Below are positions 40,548 to 50,900 of a DNA stretch of 64,000 nt, one piece after another. The position numbers were made by a program, and so were the translations under genes. The notes below the pieces were generated by a model. That model did not search any database and was not told the origin of the DNA. It was given only the letters and a program-made list of their open reading frames with translations. The DNA comes from CANKHA01 sp963731585 (GTDB taxonomy: Bacteria > Pseudomonadota > Alphaproteobacteria > Rhizobiales > Xanthobacteraceae). Each line of letters begins with the position of its first letter. The stretch's first letter is position 1. The DNA lies in assembly GCA_963731585.1 (NCBI GenBank), contig CAVSWC010000013.1, forward strand, positions 786,483 through 850,482. The letters run 5' to 3'.

Positions 40548-41537
40548 TCAGCCGCCGGTCACGCTCATATGGCGGACAAGGGCAGGGCGCTTGTGACGGC
40601 GGTCGATGACGAAGTCATGCCCCTTGGGCTTGCGCAAGATCGCATCGTCGATGGCGCGATAGAGGAGTTCATTGCCTTCGGAGGCGCGCAGCGGCGCGCG
40701 CAGGTCGGCGGCATCTTCCTGGCCGAGGCACATGTACAGCGTGCCGGTGCAGGTGATGCGCACGCGGTTGCAGCTTTCGCAGAAGTTATGCGTCATCGGC
40801 GTGATGAAGCCGAGCCGGCCGCCGGTTTCCTTCACCTGCGTGTAACGCGCCGGGCCGCCGGTGCGGTAGTCGATGTCTTCGAGCGTGAAGCGCTCGGCCA
40901 GCCGCGCGCGCACCATCGACAGCGGCAGATATTGCTCGAGCCGGCCTTCGCCGACGTCGCCGAGCGGCATCACCTCGATCAAGGTCAGGTCCATGCCGCG
41001 GCCATGCGCCCATTCGACCAGCGCGGGCATCTCGTCTTCGTTGACGCCCTTCAGCGCCACGGCGTTGATCTTCACCTGCAGGCCGGCGGCCTGCGCCGCG
41101 TCGATGCCGGCGATCACTTTGTCGAGCTCGCCCCAGCGGGTGATGGCGCGGAATTTGTCGGGATCGAGCGTGTCGAGCGACACGTTGATGCGCTTGACGC
41201 CGTAGTCCTTCAGCTCGGCGGCGTATTTCGGCAGCTGCGAGCCGTTGGTGGTCAGCGTCAGCTCGTCGAGCGCGCCCGCGCGCAGATGCCGCGAGAGCGA
41301 GGAGAACAGCGTCATGATTCCGCGCCGCACCAGCGGCTCGCCGCCGGTGAGGCGCAGCTTGCGCACGCCCTTGACGATGAAGGCGGTGCAAAGCCGATCC
41401 AGCTCTTCCAGGGTGAGGAGATCGGCCTTGGGCAGGAAGGACATGTTCTCCGACATGCAATAGACGCAGCGGAAGTCGCAGCGGTCGGTCACCGAGACGC
41501 GCAGATAGGAGATCGCCCGCCCGAACGGGTCGATCAT
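40548..41537 (-). CDS. moaA: GTP 3',8-cyclase MoaA (molybdenum cofactor synthesis)
   Basis: Radical-SAM enzyme for the first step of molybdopterin synthesis. The 329-residue product has the N-terminal cluster motif CDFRCVYC, the GGEP box RLTGGEPLVRRG, and the C-terminal cluster CESCNRVRITCTGTLYMCLG. It ends in GG, as MoaA proteins do, for activation of the radical. The frame is intact. In another frame just upstream, MAEGVHLADLDDRG follows an ATG near 41600, so a longer N-terminus interrupted by a slip cannot be excluded. No other moa genes are in the window. Confidence 0.93.
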   Translation of the reverse strand: MIDPFGRAISYLRVSVTDRCDFRCVYCMSENMSFLPKADLLTLEELDRLCTAFIVKGVRKLRLTGGEPLVRRGIMTLFSSLSRHLRAGALDELTLTTNGSQLPKYAAELKDYGVKRINVSLDTLDPDKFRAITRWGELDKVIAGIDAAQAAGLQVKINAVALKGVNEDEMPALVEWAHGRGMDLTLIEVMPLGDVGEGRLEQYLPLSMVRARLAERFTLEDIDYRTGGPARYTQVKETGGRLGFITPMTHNFCESCNRVRITCTGTLYMCLGQEDAADLRAPLRASEGNELLYRAIDDAILRKPKGHDFVIDRRHKRPALVRHMSVTGG

Positions 41538-41648
41538 GGCTCTGGGTCGCGGGATTTCCGCGATCGTCCAAGTCCGCGAGATGCACGCCTTCGGCCATGC
41601 TGATGCCTTCGCCGCCTGTTTTCGGAGAGCCTTTTATATGGGGAGTTC

Positions 41649-41664
41649 TGGCGGATAACCGCCA
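41649..41664. other. Hairpin in the moaA leader
   Basis: TGGCGG-ATAA-CCGCCA forms a perfect six-base stem with a four-base loop about 110 bases before moaA. It has no T-run and is not large enough for a Moco riboswitch. The role is unknown. Confidence 0.35.
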
Positions 41665-41744
41665 TATCGTCCAGTAGCTCATGCATATAGCCAAGGCCGC
41701 CTTGCAGCGGCCTGAACTTTAGCAGATTTGACCGTCCTGGGAGC

Positions 41745-42267
41745 TTAGCGGACCGGAGGCCAGGGATCCGTCACCGGCGCAGTGACGGCAGGCGCAGGGG
41801 CGGGGGCGGCAGGTGCGGGAGCAGCGGCAGCAGGGCGCGGCGCAGCAGGGCGCGGCGCAGCGGGTCTGGCCGCCGCAGGCTTCGCGCGGCGGCAGCGGTC
41901 GCGGATCTCCGGGCTGGTTTGCCCTTGGGCGGGGTTCGGGGGCGGCGGCCAGTTCCACCGCAACCGGATTGGGCTGCAGCGCGGTTTCGATCCCTTGCGG
42001 CTTGGTCAACTGGACGGGAACGCTCTGCGGCTGGTAGCCGGCGAGCGAGAAGGTGACCGAGAATTCCTTGTCCGGAGGCACGCTGAGGGCGCAGGGGGTC
42101 TGGCAGCTTCCTCCCGTGGAGGTCTTGGCCTCGGCGCCTGCGGGCTCCGACTGGAACTGGATACTGACCGGCGCCGGCTCGAATTTGGGAAACCAGTCAG
42201 TTCCGCTGCCGGACGTGCAGCCGGCAAGGGCCAGGCCAGAGGCCGCGATCACGAAAACTCGGTTCAT
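41745..42267 (-). CDS. PEGA-domain lipoprotein with Ala/Pro-rich tail (frameshifted)
   Basis: The start at 42267 gives the lipobox MNRVFVIAASGLALAGC (lipidated Cys17). A PEGA-type beta domain follows (VSIQFQSEPAGAEAKTSTGG, then CALSVPPDKEFSVTFSLAGY with QPQSVPVQL). After a slip near 41935 the tail continues as EIRDRCRRAKPAAARPAAP with PAPAAPAPAPAV repeats and ends at 41745. Without the slip it would read a Cys-rich artefact to 41719. PEGA domains bind surface polysaccharide or peptidoglycan. The role is envelope-associated. Confidence 0.78.
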
Positions 42268-42503
42268 GTCGGTACCGTCGATTGAGCGGCGGGGCCGCTT
42301 TCGGGGGCTCTCAACACAAGCGAAGGGAAAGGCGCCGGGGCCGTCCTCTAGTCTGGCCAGAATGGGGCCAGTTCGCCAGCGTTTCAGCGGTAAAACGCAG
42401 CTGAACACATTCCAAATACGAAATAGCCAATTCTAGTTAACGTTTCCCGAACAAAGTCACCTGTCAGTTTCCATCCCAATATCCGGCGAAATAAAGGCCG
42501 GGC

Positions 42504-43193
42504 TCAGTGATTGAAACCAAACAAACTGTCTACCGCCGCAGGCAGCTTACCAAAATCGCCGATTACCACGTCCGGGTCGAGGGCGGAAACCGGCGTTTCC
42601 GTATAGCCGAAATCCACCGCTATCACCGGCACCTTGGCCGCTCTGGCGACCTTGACGTCGGTGATGCTGTCGCCAACCATCACCGCGCGGCCCGATTGGC
42701 CACCTGCCTTGCGAATGGTCTGCAGCAAAATCTCCGGGTGGGGCTTCTGCACGCCAAAGGTGTCCTGCCCGCAGATGGCGGCGAAATGCCCGGAGATGCC
42801 AAGCGCTTCCAGCAGACGCACCGACAGCCATTCCAACTTGTTGGTGCAGATCGCGAAGCGGCAGCCGCGCGCGGCGAGCTGCTCGATTGCAGCGATAGCG
42901 CCTGGAAAAGGCTGCGAGCGGTCGGCCAGATGGTCCCCGTAATGAGCGACGAAATCTGTGTAGAGACGATCGACCTCGGCGGCGATGCCGGGCCGACCTT
43001 CCGCCTGCAAGCCGCGCTCGATCAGAGTTCTTGCCCCGCCGCCGATCATGTTGCGCGCCCTCTCAAAGGGCACCGGCGGCAGGCCTTCGCGCGCGAGGAT
43101 GGTATTGAGGGTGTCGACAAGATCGGGCGCGGTATCCACCAGCGTTCCGTCCAGATCGAAAACAATTGTAGGGGCGGAATTCGTGGCGGCCAT
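42504..43193 (-). CDS. gph: Phosphoglycolate phosphatase (HAD family)
   Basis: HAD-superfamily phosphatase that removes phosphate from 2-phosphoglycolate. The 229-residue product has motif I IVFDLDGTLVDTAPDLVDTL, motif II ICTNK, motif III Lys in GVQKPHPEILL, and motif IV MVGDSITDVKVAR. The ATG at 43193 gives MAATNSAPTIVFD. An upstream ATG at 43217 is possible. It is divergent from rpiA across about 150 bases. Confidence 0.88.
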   Translation of the reverse strand: MAATNSAPTIVFDLDGTLVDTAPDLVDTLNTILAREGLPPVPFERARNMIGGGARTLIERGLQAEGRPGIAAEVDRLYTDFVAHYGDHLADRSQPFPGAIAAIEQLAARGCRFAICTNKLEWLSVRLLEALGISGHFAAICGQDTFGVQKPHPEILLQTIRKAGGQSGRAVMVGDSITDVKVARAAKVPVIAVDFGYTETPVSALDPDVVIGDFGKLPAAVDSLFGFNH

Positions 43194-43344
43194 GATGCTG
43201 ATCGCTAGCCGCTGCATGAAGCTAAGGCAAGGATGCGCGCCGTATTTTCCCGCGATATCGCCGGATCGCTTGCCCTTTTCGGCTATGACGCGGCGGCGAA
43301 GCCCGGTAGAACGAAGCACCCGCATGAGAGCTCCCTGGACCGAG

Positions 43345-44042
43345 ATGGACCCCGAAGCGCAGAAACGAGAAGCCGCCGCGCGTGCGTGTGCAGTTCGTAG
43401 AGCCGCGCATGCGGCTTGGGCTGGGTACCGGCTCGACCGTGAAACACTTTTTGCAGTTGCTGGCGGAACGCATGCGCGAAGGCTGCCAAGTGGTCGGCGT
43501 GCCGACGTCAGAGGCGACGCGCGCGCAGGCCGAGCGCCTGGGCATCCCGCTCACGACGTTGGATGAAACGCCGCAACTCGATCTGACCATCGACGGCGCC
43601 GATGAGATCGGCCCCGGCCTCACCTTAATCAAAGGCGGCGGCGGCGCACTGCTGCGGGAAAAGATTGTGGCTGCGGCCTCGGCGCGCATGATCGTCATCG
43701 CCGAGGAGAGCAAGTGGGTGGCCACGCTCGGGCGATTTCCCCTGCCAATCGAAGTTGTGCCGTTCGGGCTCACCGCGACGCGCGTGAAGATCGAGGCGGC
43801 AGCCGCTGCCGCCGGCGCTCCCGGCCCGGCGCTGTTGCGGCGTGACAAGGAAGGCAAGACCTTCTGCACGGATAGCGGCAACTGGATTCTCGATGCTGCG
43901 CTCCAGCACATCGCCGGATCCGCAGGCGCTGGCCGCGCGTCTTTCGGCCATTCCAGGCGTTGTCGAGCACGGCCTGTTCATCGGATTGGCGCAAACCGCT
44001 ATCCTCGCCGGCCCCGGGGGCCTGCGTGTAGTCGAGCGTTAG
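43345..44042 (+). CDS. rpiA: Ribose-5-phosphate isomerase A (frameshifted)
   Basis: Interconverts ribose-5-phosphate and ribulose-5-phosphate. Motifs are MRLGLGTGSTVKHFLQLLAE, VGVPTSEATRAQAE, the catalytic loop LTIDGADEIGPGLTLIKGGG and ALLREKIVAAAS. The final segment GVVEHGLFIGLAQTAILAG lies in another frame. The start MDPEAQKREAAARA (ATG 43345) is also out of frame with the core. Slips lie near 43395 and 43905. The total of about 232 residues matches RpiA. Confidence 0.85.
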
Positions 44043-44051
44043 TTGGCGACG

Positions 44052-45432
44052 ATGGCCGAATACGACGTCGATCTCTTTATCATCGGTGCTGGCTCGGGCG
44101 GCGTTCGTGCAGCACGCATCGCGGGCGAATATGGCGCGCGGGTGATGATCGCGGAGGAAGACCGCGTCGGCGGCACGTGCGTCATTCGCGGCTGCGTTCC
44201 CAAGAAGCTGCTGGTATATGCCTCGCGCTATGCCGACGACTTCGTCGACGCAGCTGGCTACGGCTGGACGGTGCCGCAGCCGACCTTCCATTGGCCGAGC
44301 CTGATCGCCAACAAGGACGCGGAGATCGCGCGGCTGGAGCGCGCCTATGTCACCACGCTGGAGCGCGCAGGCGCGAAGCTGATGCGACAGCGCGCGGTGC
44401 TGGAAGACGCGCATACGGTCCGGCTGGCCGACGGCAGCAAAGTCAGCGCCAAATATATCCTGATCGCGACCGGTGGCGGCGCGACGCTGGGCGACGACAT
44501 TCCCGGCCTTGAGCATGTCATCTCCTCGAAGGAGGCTTTCGATCTTCCGGAATTGCCGAAAAGCATCCTGATCCAGGGCGGCGGCTATATCGCCGTCGAA
44601 TTCGCGGGGATTTTCGCGGGCCTTGGCTCCAAGGTGACGCTGCTCTACCGCGGCGAAAATATCCTGCGCGGCTTTGACGACGATGTGCGCGAGCACCTGC
44701 GCATGGAATTGGAGAATCCGGGGCATCAAGGTCCTCACCGGCACGACGGTGGAGGCCGTGAAGGCGAGCGCGGAGGGCTATTACTCCAAACTGTCGGACG
44801 GCGCGACGATCGAAACCGACCGCGTCATGTTCGCGGTCGGGCGAAGGCCGAACGTGGAAGGCCTCGGCCTGGAAGCAGCCGGCGTGAAGCGAAACAAAAA
44901 GGGAGCGATCGCCGTCAACGCATTCTCGCAGAGTTCCGTGCCGAATATCTATGCGGTGGGCGATGTCACCGACCGGATAAACCTGACGCCGGTCGCAGTT
45001 CGCGAAGGTCATTACTTCGCCGATACGGTATTTGGAAAAAAGCCGATGGCGGTCGATCACGAAGATGTTCCGACCGCGGTTTTCTCAACACCGGAAGTTG
45101 GCGTAATAGGCGTCACCGAAGCGAAGGCGCGCGAGCGGCTTGCCAAGGTCGACATCTACAAGACCACGTTCCGGCCGATGCGGGCGACGGTGGCCGCGCG
45201 CGACACCCGTACTTTCATGAAGCTCGTGGTCGATGGCGACACCGATAGGGTGGTGGGCGTGCATCTTGTGGGGCCCGACGCGGCGGAGATAATCCAGGCG
45301 GTGGGCATTGCAGTGAAGATGAAGGCGACCAAGGCGGATTTCGATGCGGTGATGGCCCTGCATCCGACCGCGGCCGAGGAACTGGTGACCATGCGCGACA
45401 AGGCCGAGAGCTTCGCAAAGGCTGCGAAATAG
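44052..45432 (+). CDS. gor: Glutathione-disulfide reductase (frameshifted)
   Basis: FAD flavoenzyme that reduces glutathione disulfide with NADPH. It has the FAD site FIIGAGSGGVRAARIAGEYG, the redox disulfide GGTCVIRGCVPKKL, the NADPH-binding fold ILIQGGGYIAVEFAGIFAG, the second FAD motif NIYAVGDVTDRINLTPVA, and the C-terminal catalytic HPTAAEE. One slip near 44715 (the run GGAGAATCCGGGG) splits it. The total is about 460 residues, as expected. The ATG at 44052 is used, and the gene begins nine bases after the rpiA stop. Confidence 0.92.
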
Positions 45433-45462
45433 GCCGAAAATCGCGACTAGGGGCTTGGTCAC

Positions 45463-45494
45463 GCCAGCCGCGAACTCAAAGTTTCTGGCTTTTT
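45463..45494 (+). terminator. Possible terminator after gor
   Basis: GCCAG (45463-45467) pairs with CTGGC (45485-45489), with a weaker inner AAC/GTT pairing. Five T follow. It is a modest intrinsic terminator candidate. Confidence 0.4.
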
Positions 45495-45573
45495 AATCCC
45501 TCAAGCGTATATAAGCGCGCATCCCCTTTGCCAGGCCGCCTGCGGGCGCCTTAGATGCATGGAGTATCGGCTC

Positions 45574-46965
45574 ATGGCCGAGCGTTGGACGCCGGATAGC
45601 TGGCGCAAAAAACCCATTCAGCAGGCTCCGGAATATCCGGACCAGGCGAGGCTCGCGGAAGTCGAAAAGCAGCTTTCGACCTTTCCCCCGCTCGTCTTCG
45701 CAGGTGAGGCGCGCCGGCTGAAGCGCACGCTCGGCCAGGTCGCGGCAGGCGAAGCTTTCCTGCTGCAGGGAGGCGATTGCGCCGAGAGCTTCAAGGAACA
45801 TCATCCGGACAACATCCGCGACTTCTTCCGCGTCTTCCTGCAGATGGCGGTGGTGCTGACATTTGCCGCCGCATCGCCGGTCGTGAAGGTCGGACGCATC
45901 GCGGGCCAGTTCGCCAAGCCGCGCACCACGCCGACCGAAAAGCGCAACGGCAAGGAGTTGCCCTCCTACCGCGGCGACATCATCAACGACATCGAATTCA
46001 CCGAGGCCGCCCGTCTGCCCGATCCGCGCCGGCAGATCGAGGCCTATCGCCAGTCGGCCGCCACGCTGAACCTGTTGCGCGCCTTCGCGCAGGGCGGCTA
46101 CGCGAATCTCGGCGAGCGTTCAGCAGTGGATGCTTGGTTTCGTGAAGGATTCGCCGCAGTCGCGCCGCTATACCGAACTTTCCAATCGCATCTCCGAGGC
46201 GCTCGGCTTCATGCAGGCCTGCGGGCTCGATCTCGAGCGCCACCCTGAGCTGCGCACCACGGAGTTTCTATACCAGCCACGAGGCGCTGCTGCTGCCCTT
46301 CGAGCAGGCGATGACGCGCGTCGATTCAACCTCGGGCGACTGGTACTGCACCTCCGGTCACATGCTGTGGATCGGCGACCGCACGCGCCAGCCCGATCAC
46401 GCCCATGTCGAATTCTGCCGCGGCATCAAGAATCCGCTCGGCCTGAAATGCGGTCCTTCCAGCACGCCGGACGGCCTGCTGCAAGCTGATCGACATCCTC
46501 AATCCGGACAACGAGCCGGGCCGGTTGACGCTGATCTGCCGCATGGGCGCTGATCATGTCGGCGAGCATCTGCCTGCGCTGATCCGCGCCGTGAAGCGCG
46601 AGGGCCGCAATGTGGTGTGGTCGAGCGATCCGATGCACGGCAACACCATCACCTCGGCCAGCGGCTATAAGACCCGCCCATTCGACGCGATCCTGAAGGA
46701 AGTGAAGCACTTCTTCGAGGTGCATGCGGCGGAAGGCAGCTATGCCGGCGGCGTGCATCTGGAGATGACCGGCACCAACGTAACCGAATGCACGGGCGGT
46801 GCGCGCGCCATCAGCGATGCCGATCTCAATGACCGCTATCACACCTTCTGTGATCCGCGGCTGAATGCCGAGCAGGCGATCGAAATGGCCTTCCTGCTGG
46901 CGGAACTGCTGAAGGAAGAGCGGGCGGCCTCGGCCAAGCCGTTTGCAGTTGCGGCCGGGCTTTAG
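45574..46965 (+). CDS. Class II 3-deoxy-7-phosphoheptulonate (DAHP) synthase (frameshifted)
   Basis: First enzyme of the shikimate pathway, condensing phosphoenolpyruvate with erythrose-4-phosphate. This is the plant-like class II type. Motifs are FLLQGGDCAESFKEHH, PVVKVGRIAGQFAKPRTTP, SYRGDIINDIEF, SGDWYCTSGHMLWIGDRTRQ, VWSSDPMHGNTITSASGYKT and GGVHLEMTGTNVTEC, covering metal and substrate ligands. Frame changes are needed near 46125, 46275 and 46485. The span gives about 463 residues, normal for the class. The start MAERWTPDSW at 45574 is preferred over 45559. Confidence 0.92.
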
Positions 46966-46975
46966 GCGCGCATGT

Positions 46976-47015
46976 CCCGAAACTTGGGAACCGGTTTTCG
47001 GATGGATCATGCGAC
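46976..47015. repeat. Interspersed repeat, copy 2 (AACCGGTT core)
   Basis: CCGAAACTTGGGAACCGGTT, followed by TTCGGATGGATCATGCG, is the inverse of the element near 38470 and sits just after the DAHP synthase gene. A degenerate inverted match (CCGCGAAACAGGTGCCCCCT) lies at about 47077-47099, so the two could bound a small palindromic unit. Confidence 0.55.
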
Positions 47016-47156
47016 ACTTTTAGACAGCGCGAACCGCAGATAAGTCTACGCAATCAGCGCAAGCGTGATTGCTTTCCGCGAAACAGGTGCCCCCTTTTGC
47101 TGATCGCGCGGCCTCCGGGATTGCCGATAACGCGGGGGACGGGGTAGACCTGCGGC

Positions 47157-48903
47157 ATGAGCGCGCCTCCTGCCAACCGCCTGGCGATCACCCTCGCACA
47201 GCTCAATCCGATCGTCGGCGACGTTTCCGGCAACGCGGAAAAGGTGCGCGCGGCGCGCAGGCGCGCGGCGGCAGACGGTGCCGATCTCGTCATTTTCCCC
47301 GAGCTGTTCATCGCCGGCTATTCGCCGGAGGATCTCGTGCTGAAGCCGGCTTTCCAGGCGGCATGCCGGACGGCGGTGGAGGGCCTGGCGCGTGAGACGG
47401 CGGATGGCGGCCCGGCGCTGATCCTCGGCACGCCCTGGGTCGATGACGGCAAACTGTACAATGCGGTTGCGTTGCTCGACGGCGGCGCCATCTCAGCGCT
47501 GCGCTTTAAGGTCGATCTGCCGAATTACGGTGTGTTCGACGAGAAGCGCGTCTTCGCGCCAGGGCCGATGCCGGGCCCGGTTAATTTTCGCGGCGTGCGG
47601 CTCGGCATCCCCATTTGCGAAGACATCTGGCGCGAGGAAGTGGTCGAGTGCCTGGCTGAAACAGGGTCCGAGCTTCTGCTGGTGCCGAATGGCTCACCTT
47701 ACTGGGGCGACAAAGACGATATCCGGCTCAACATCGCCGTGGCGCGCGTCACCGAGCATGGCCTGCCGCTGATCTATCTGAATGAGGTCGGTGGCCAGGA
47801 CGAAGTGGTGTTCGACGGTGCCTCCTTCGGCCTGCATGCCGATCGTTCCATTGCGTTCCAGCTTCCGGCTTTTCGCGAAGCGGTGGTCACTGTTCATTGG
47901 GAGCGCGTTAGGGAACACCTGGCGCTGCGTCGAAGGGCCGATGGAAAAACTGGACGACCGCGACCAGTCGGACTACGCCGCCTGCGTGCTCGGGCTGCGC
48001 GATTACGTCGACAAGAACGGCTTCAAGGGCGTCGTGTTCGGGCTGTCCGGCGGCGTGGACTCGGCGATTTGCGCGGCCATGGCGGTCGACGCGCTCGGGG
48101 CGGATCGCGTGCGCTGCGTGATGCTGCCTTATCGTTTCACGTCCGAGCAATCGCTCGAGGACGCCGCGTCGGCTGCGAAAGCACTCGGCATCGGTTACGA
48201 GGTGGTGCCGATCGCTCCCGCCATCGAGGGTTTGGAAGCGGTTTTGCAGCCGCTGTTCGCCGATCTCCCGCGCGATGTCACGGAAGAGAATCTGCAGGCG
48301 CGGGCGCGCGGCGTCATTCTGATGGCGATTTCCAACAAGTTAGGATTGATGGTGGTGACGACCGGCAACAAGTCGGAAATGTCGGTCGGCTATGCCACGC
48401 TCTATGGCGACATGAACGGCGGCTTCAATCCGATCAAGGATCTCTACAAGACCCAGGTCTATAGGCTCTCCCACCTGCGCAACCGCTGGAAGCCGGTTGG
48501 CGCCCTGGGGCCAAGCGGCACGGTGATCCCGGAAAATATCCTAACGCGCGCGCCCTCGGCGGAGTTGCGCGAGGACCAGAAGGACCAGGACACGCTGCCG
48601 CCCTATGACATCCTCGACGCTGTTCTTTATCGCCTGATCGAGCTGGAGGAGCCGGTGGCCACCATCGCTGCCGCGGGCTTCGATGTCGAAACGGTGAAGA
48701 AGGTGGACCGCATGGTCAACTTAGCGGAATACAAACGCCGCCAGGCGGCGCCGGGCGTGAAAGTGACGCTGAAGAATTTCGGCCGCGACCGCCGCTATCC
48801 GATCACCAACCGTTTCCGCGATTCCGGAGCGCCGCTGCCCGAACCCGATCTCACGCTGCTGAAACCCGGCGTCATCGCAAAAGGCGACGCATTCGATTTT
48901 TGA
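47157..48903 (+). CDS. nadE: Glutamine-dependent NAD+ synthetase (frameshifted)
   Basis: Last step of NAD+ synthesis. The N-terminal nitrilase-type glutaminase domain shows VIFPELFIAGYSPEDLVLKP (catalytic Glu), FKVDLPNYGVFDEKR (Lys) and GIPICEDIWREEVV (Cys). After a slip near 47925, the synthetase domain has the ATP P-loop GVVFGLSGGVDSAICAAMAV, TTGNKSEMSVGYATLYGDMN and KDLYKTQVYRLSHL. The total of about 580 residues is normal. It is convergent with the DUF2865 gene, with 14 bases between stops. Confidence 0.93.
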
Positions 48904-48917
48904 CGGGCAGAAGCTGA

Positions 48918-50024
48918 TTAGCGCGCGGGAACGAAGGTGGGCCCGACAGTCCGCATCTGGCGCTTTTCACCGGAAGCCGCGGTTGGCTCGGCCGAGGTAG
49001 TGGTGGCGGGCGCCGTGGCGGGTGTTTGCGCCGGCCTGTTTGTGCGGGGGTCGATGCGTTTGCCCTGGGCATCGAGTTTCGGCTGCGACAGCTGCTTGGC
49101 GCGTTCGTCGGTAACGACGATATCGCCGTGCTCGATGGTGCTGTCGTCGAGCTGCTTGAGTGCATCCGCCCAGGTCTGCCCGGCACGCTTGCAGCTGCAG
49201 GCCTTGTTGACTTCCTTGCGGTAAGCGAAGGCGGTCGGCAGGTCGGAATAGGGGTGACCGTGCAGCGATACCGCCTGCGCGATTTCCTCTCCCGGATTGC
49301 GATAGGTGTACAACTGGACTTCCGCCGCCGGACACATGCGCTGGCAGGTCTGCTCGTCCCCAGCGAAGCGGCTTGGCGACGTCGAATAGGAAACCGGAAA
49401 GAAATACCCGTCGCAGGTGCGGACGCACACCGTGCGGAAGGTCGACGACTGGGAGGGCTCAACCGGCGCCAAGATAGAGTCCGACCCGGTGCCCGGCCCG
49501 AATAGCGTGTCGAAGAAACCGCGCTGTTGCGGCGCCGCCGCGGTGCGATATTGCGGTCCGCAATCGTTTTCGGCGAGTGCTACCAGCACCGAGCGGCGCT
49601 GGCCTTCGCGCCCCGCGGTGTTGCCTTGCAGCTGTTGCAGCGTGCCGAGGATTTGATCGAGATTGGACCGCATCTGCTGGATTTGATTGTTGATCTGGCC
49701 GCATTGCGGCGGCTGGCCGCTGAACAGCGAGAAAAATCCCACGCCCTGGCAGCCCATCCGACGCGATTGCGCCACCAGCTTGTCAAACTCGGCTTGCTGC
49801 TTGTTGGCGGCGTCTTCATAGCGCCGGATCTGCTCGGCGCGGGCGGGATCGGCGGTGCCGCGATCGACAGCGGCAAGCTGTGTTTCCAGCCGTAGGCAGA
49901 CCGGGTTGCGTCCCGCGGTACCCGGCGGAGCGGAGAAATTCTGCGCCGGCGCAGGCAGCGCCGAGGCAATGAGCAGCATTGCCGCGCAGACACCGAGACT
50001 AAGTTTTTGCATGGCGATATTCAT
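48918..50024 (-). CDS. Exported DUF2865 protein
   Basis: An intact 368-residue secreted or periplasmic protein. The signal peptide is LSLGVCAAMLLIASALPAPA. The helical middle has paired cysteines (RRMGCQGVGFF and PPQCGQINNQIQQM), and the DUF2865 core reads RTVCVRTCDGYFFPVSYSTS with EQTCQRMCPAAEVQLYTY and NKACSCKRAG. The tail is low-complexity (TPATAPATTTSAEP). The many cysteines suggest disulfides. Function is unknown, and the family is nearly limited to Rhizobiales. The start at 50024 or 50012 is uncertain because neither has a strong ribosome site. Confidence 0.82.
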   Translation of the reverse strand: MNIAMQKLSLGVCAAMLLIASALPAPAQNFSAPPGTAGRNPVCLRLETQLAAVDRGTADPARAEQIRRYEDAANKQQAEFDKLVAQSRRMGCQGVGFFSLFSGQPPQCGQINNQIQQMRSNLDQILGTLQQLQGNTAGREGQRRSVLVALAENDCGPQYRTAAAPQQRGFFDTLFGPGTGSDSILAPVEPSQSSTFRTVCVRTCDGYFFPVSYSTSPSRFAGDEQTCQRMCPAAEVQLYTYRNPGEEIAQAVSLHGHPYSDLPTAFAYRKEVNKACSCKRAGQTWADALKQLDDSTIEHGDIVVTDERAKQLSQPKLDAQGKRIDPRTNRPAQTPATAPATTTSAEPTAASGEKRQMRTVGPTFVPAR

Positions 50025-50169
50025 CAGCAAAGGTTGTCCGTATGTCGGCGCTCGTCGAGCGCAAGGGAACGAGATCGGCGAAGAGCCCAAAAACGCGCAT
50101 CTGTCGTTCCCCCGAACCAGTTTATAGCGGATTCCGCCTGCGCGAGCGAGCCGGAAGGTTATGAAGGCC

Positions 50170-50805
50170 TTATTCAGCATCGGGTTGATTCTCCGGCCGC
50201 GCTTTGTCAAAGGCCGGCAGCTTGAGGCAGGCCTCGTTCACCGCGGTGATCTTGGGAAAAGCATCGAGCGGCACCTTCAAGAGGCGCGCATTGTTGACCT
50301 GCGGAACAAGGCAAATGTCGCCTAGTCCCGGCTGCGAACCAAAAGCGTAAGGACCGGGCTGGATCATTTTCTCGATCGCCTCGAACCCGGAAATCACCCA
50401 GTGGTGATACCAGGCATCGATGGCAGCCTGGTCCTGGCCCATTTCATTTTTCAGGTATTGCAGCGTGCCGAGGTTGTTCAGCGGATGGATATCGCAGGCG
50501 ATGATCTGCGAAACCGCACGTACGCGCGCGCGTGCGATTGGGTCTGCCGGCAGGAGAGGCGGCTGCGGATAGATTTCGTTTAGATAGCCGATGATGGCGA
50601 GCGACTGAACGATCACCTCGCCGTCCTGCAGCTTCAGGGAAGGGACCCGCATCTGCGGGTTAATTGCCCGATATTCTGCGCCGCGGTGGCGGCCGCCGTC
50701 TTTTCGCAAATGGACGGGGATGATCTCGTAGGCGACGGATTTGAGATTGAGCGCAATACGTACGCGATAAGCCGCGGACGAGCGGAAATAGGAATAAAGT
50801 TTCAC
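50170..50805 (-). CDS. maiA: Maleylacetoacetate isomerase (zeta-class GST)
   Basis: An intact 211-residue zeta GST that isomerises maleylacetoacetate to fumarylacetoacetate in tyrosine/homogentisate degradation. The active-site motif is SYFRSSAAYRVRIALNLK (SSxxxR). Later segments are INPQMRVPSLKLQDGEVIVQ (cis-Pro, Gln-Ser) and CDIHPLNNLGTLQYL. GGGGGG-type purines precede the start. No other homogentisate pathway genes lie nearby, so the pathway link is by family only. Confidence 0.9.
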   Translation of the reverse strand: MKLYSYFRSSAAYRVRIALNLKSVAYEIIPVHLRKDGGRHRGAEYRAINPQMRVPSLKLQDGEVIVQSLAIIGYLNEIYPQPPLLPADPIARARVRAVSQIIACDIHPLNNLGTLQYLKNEMGQDQAAIDAWYHHWVISGFEAIEKMIQPGPYAFGSQPGLGDICLVPQVNNARLLKVPLDAFPKITAVNEACLKLPAFDKARPENQPDAE

Positions 50806-50900
50806 CGGCCAGCCCCCCTGACGCGGGCAATTGCCCGCGCCGCTGCGTCAAAATCATGGCGCAGTCATATAGGGCGGTGGTATTAGGATACTCGGCCTGA

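Noticed and set aside
41538..41720. Molybdenum cofactor riboswitch before moaA
   Set aside because: Only one small hairpin is visible. The multi-stem architecture of that riboswitch is absent.
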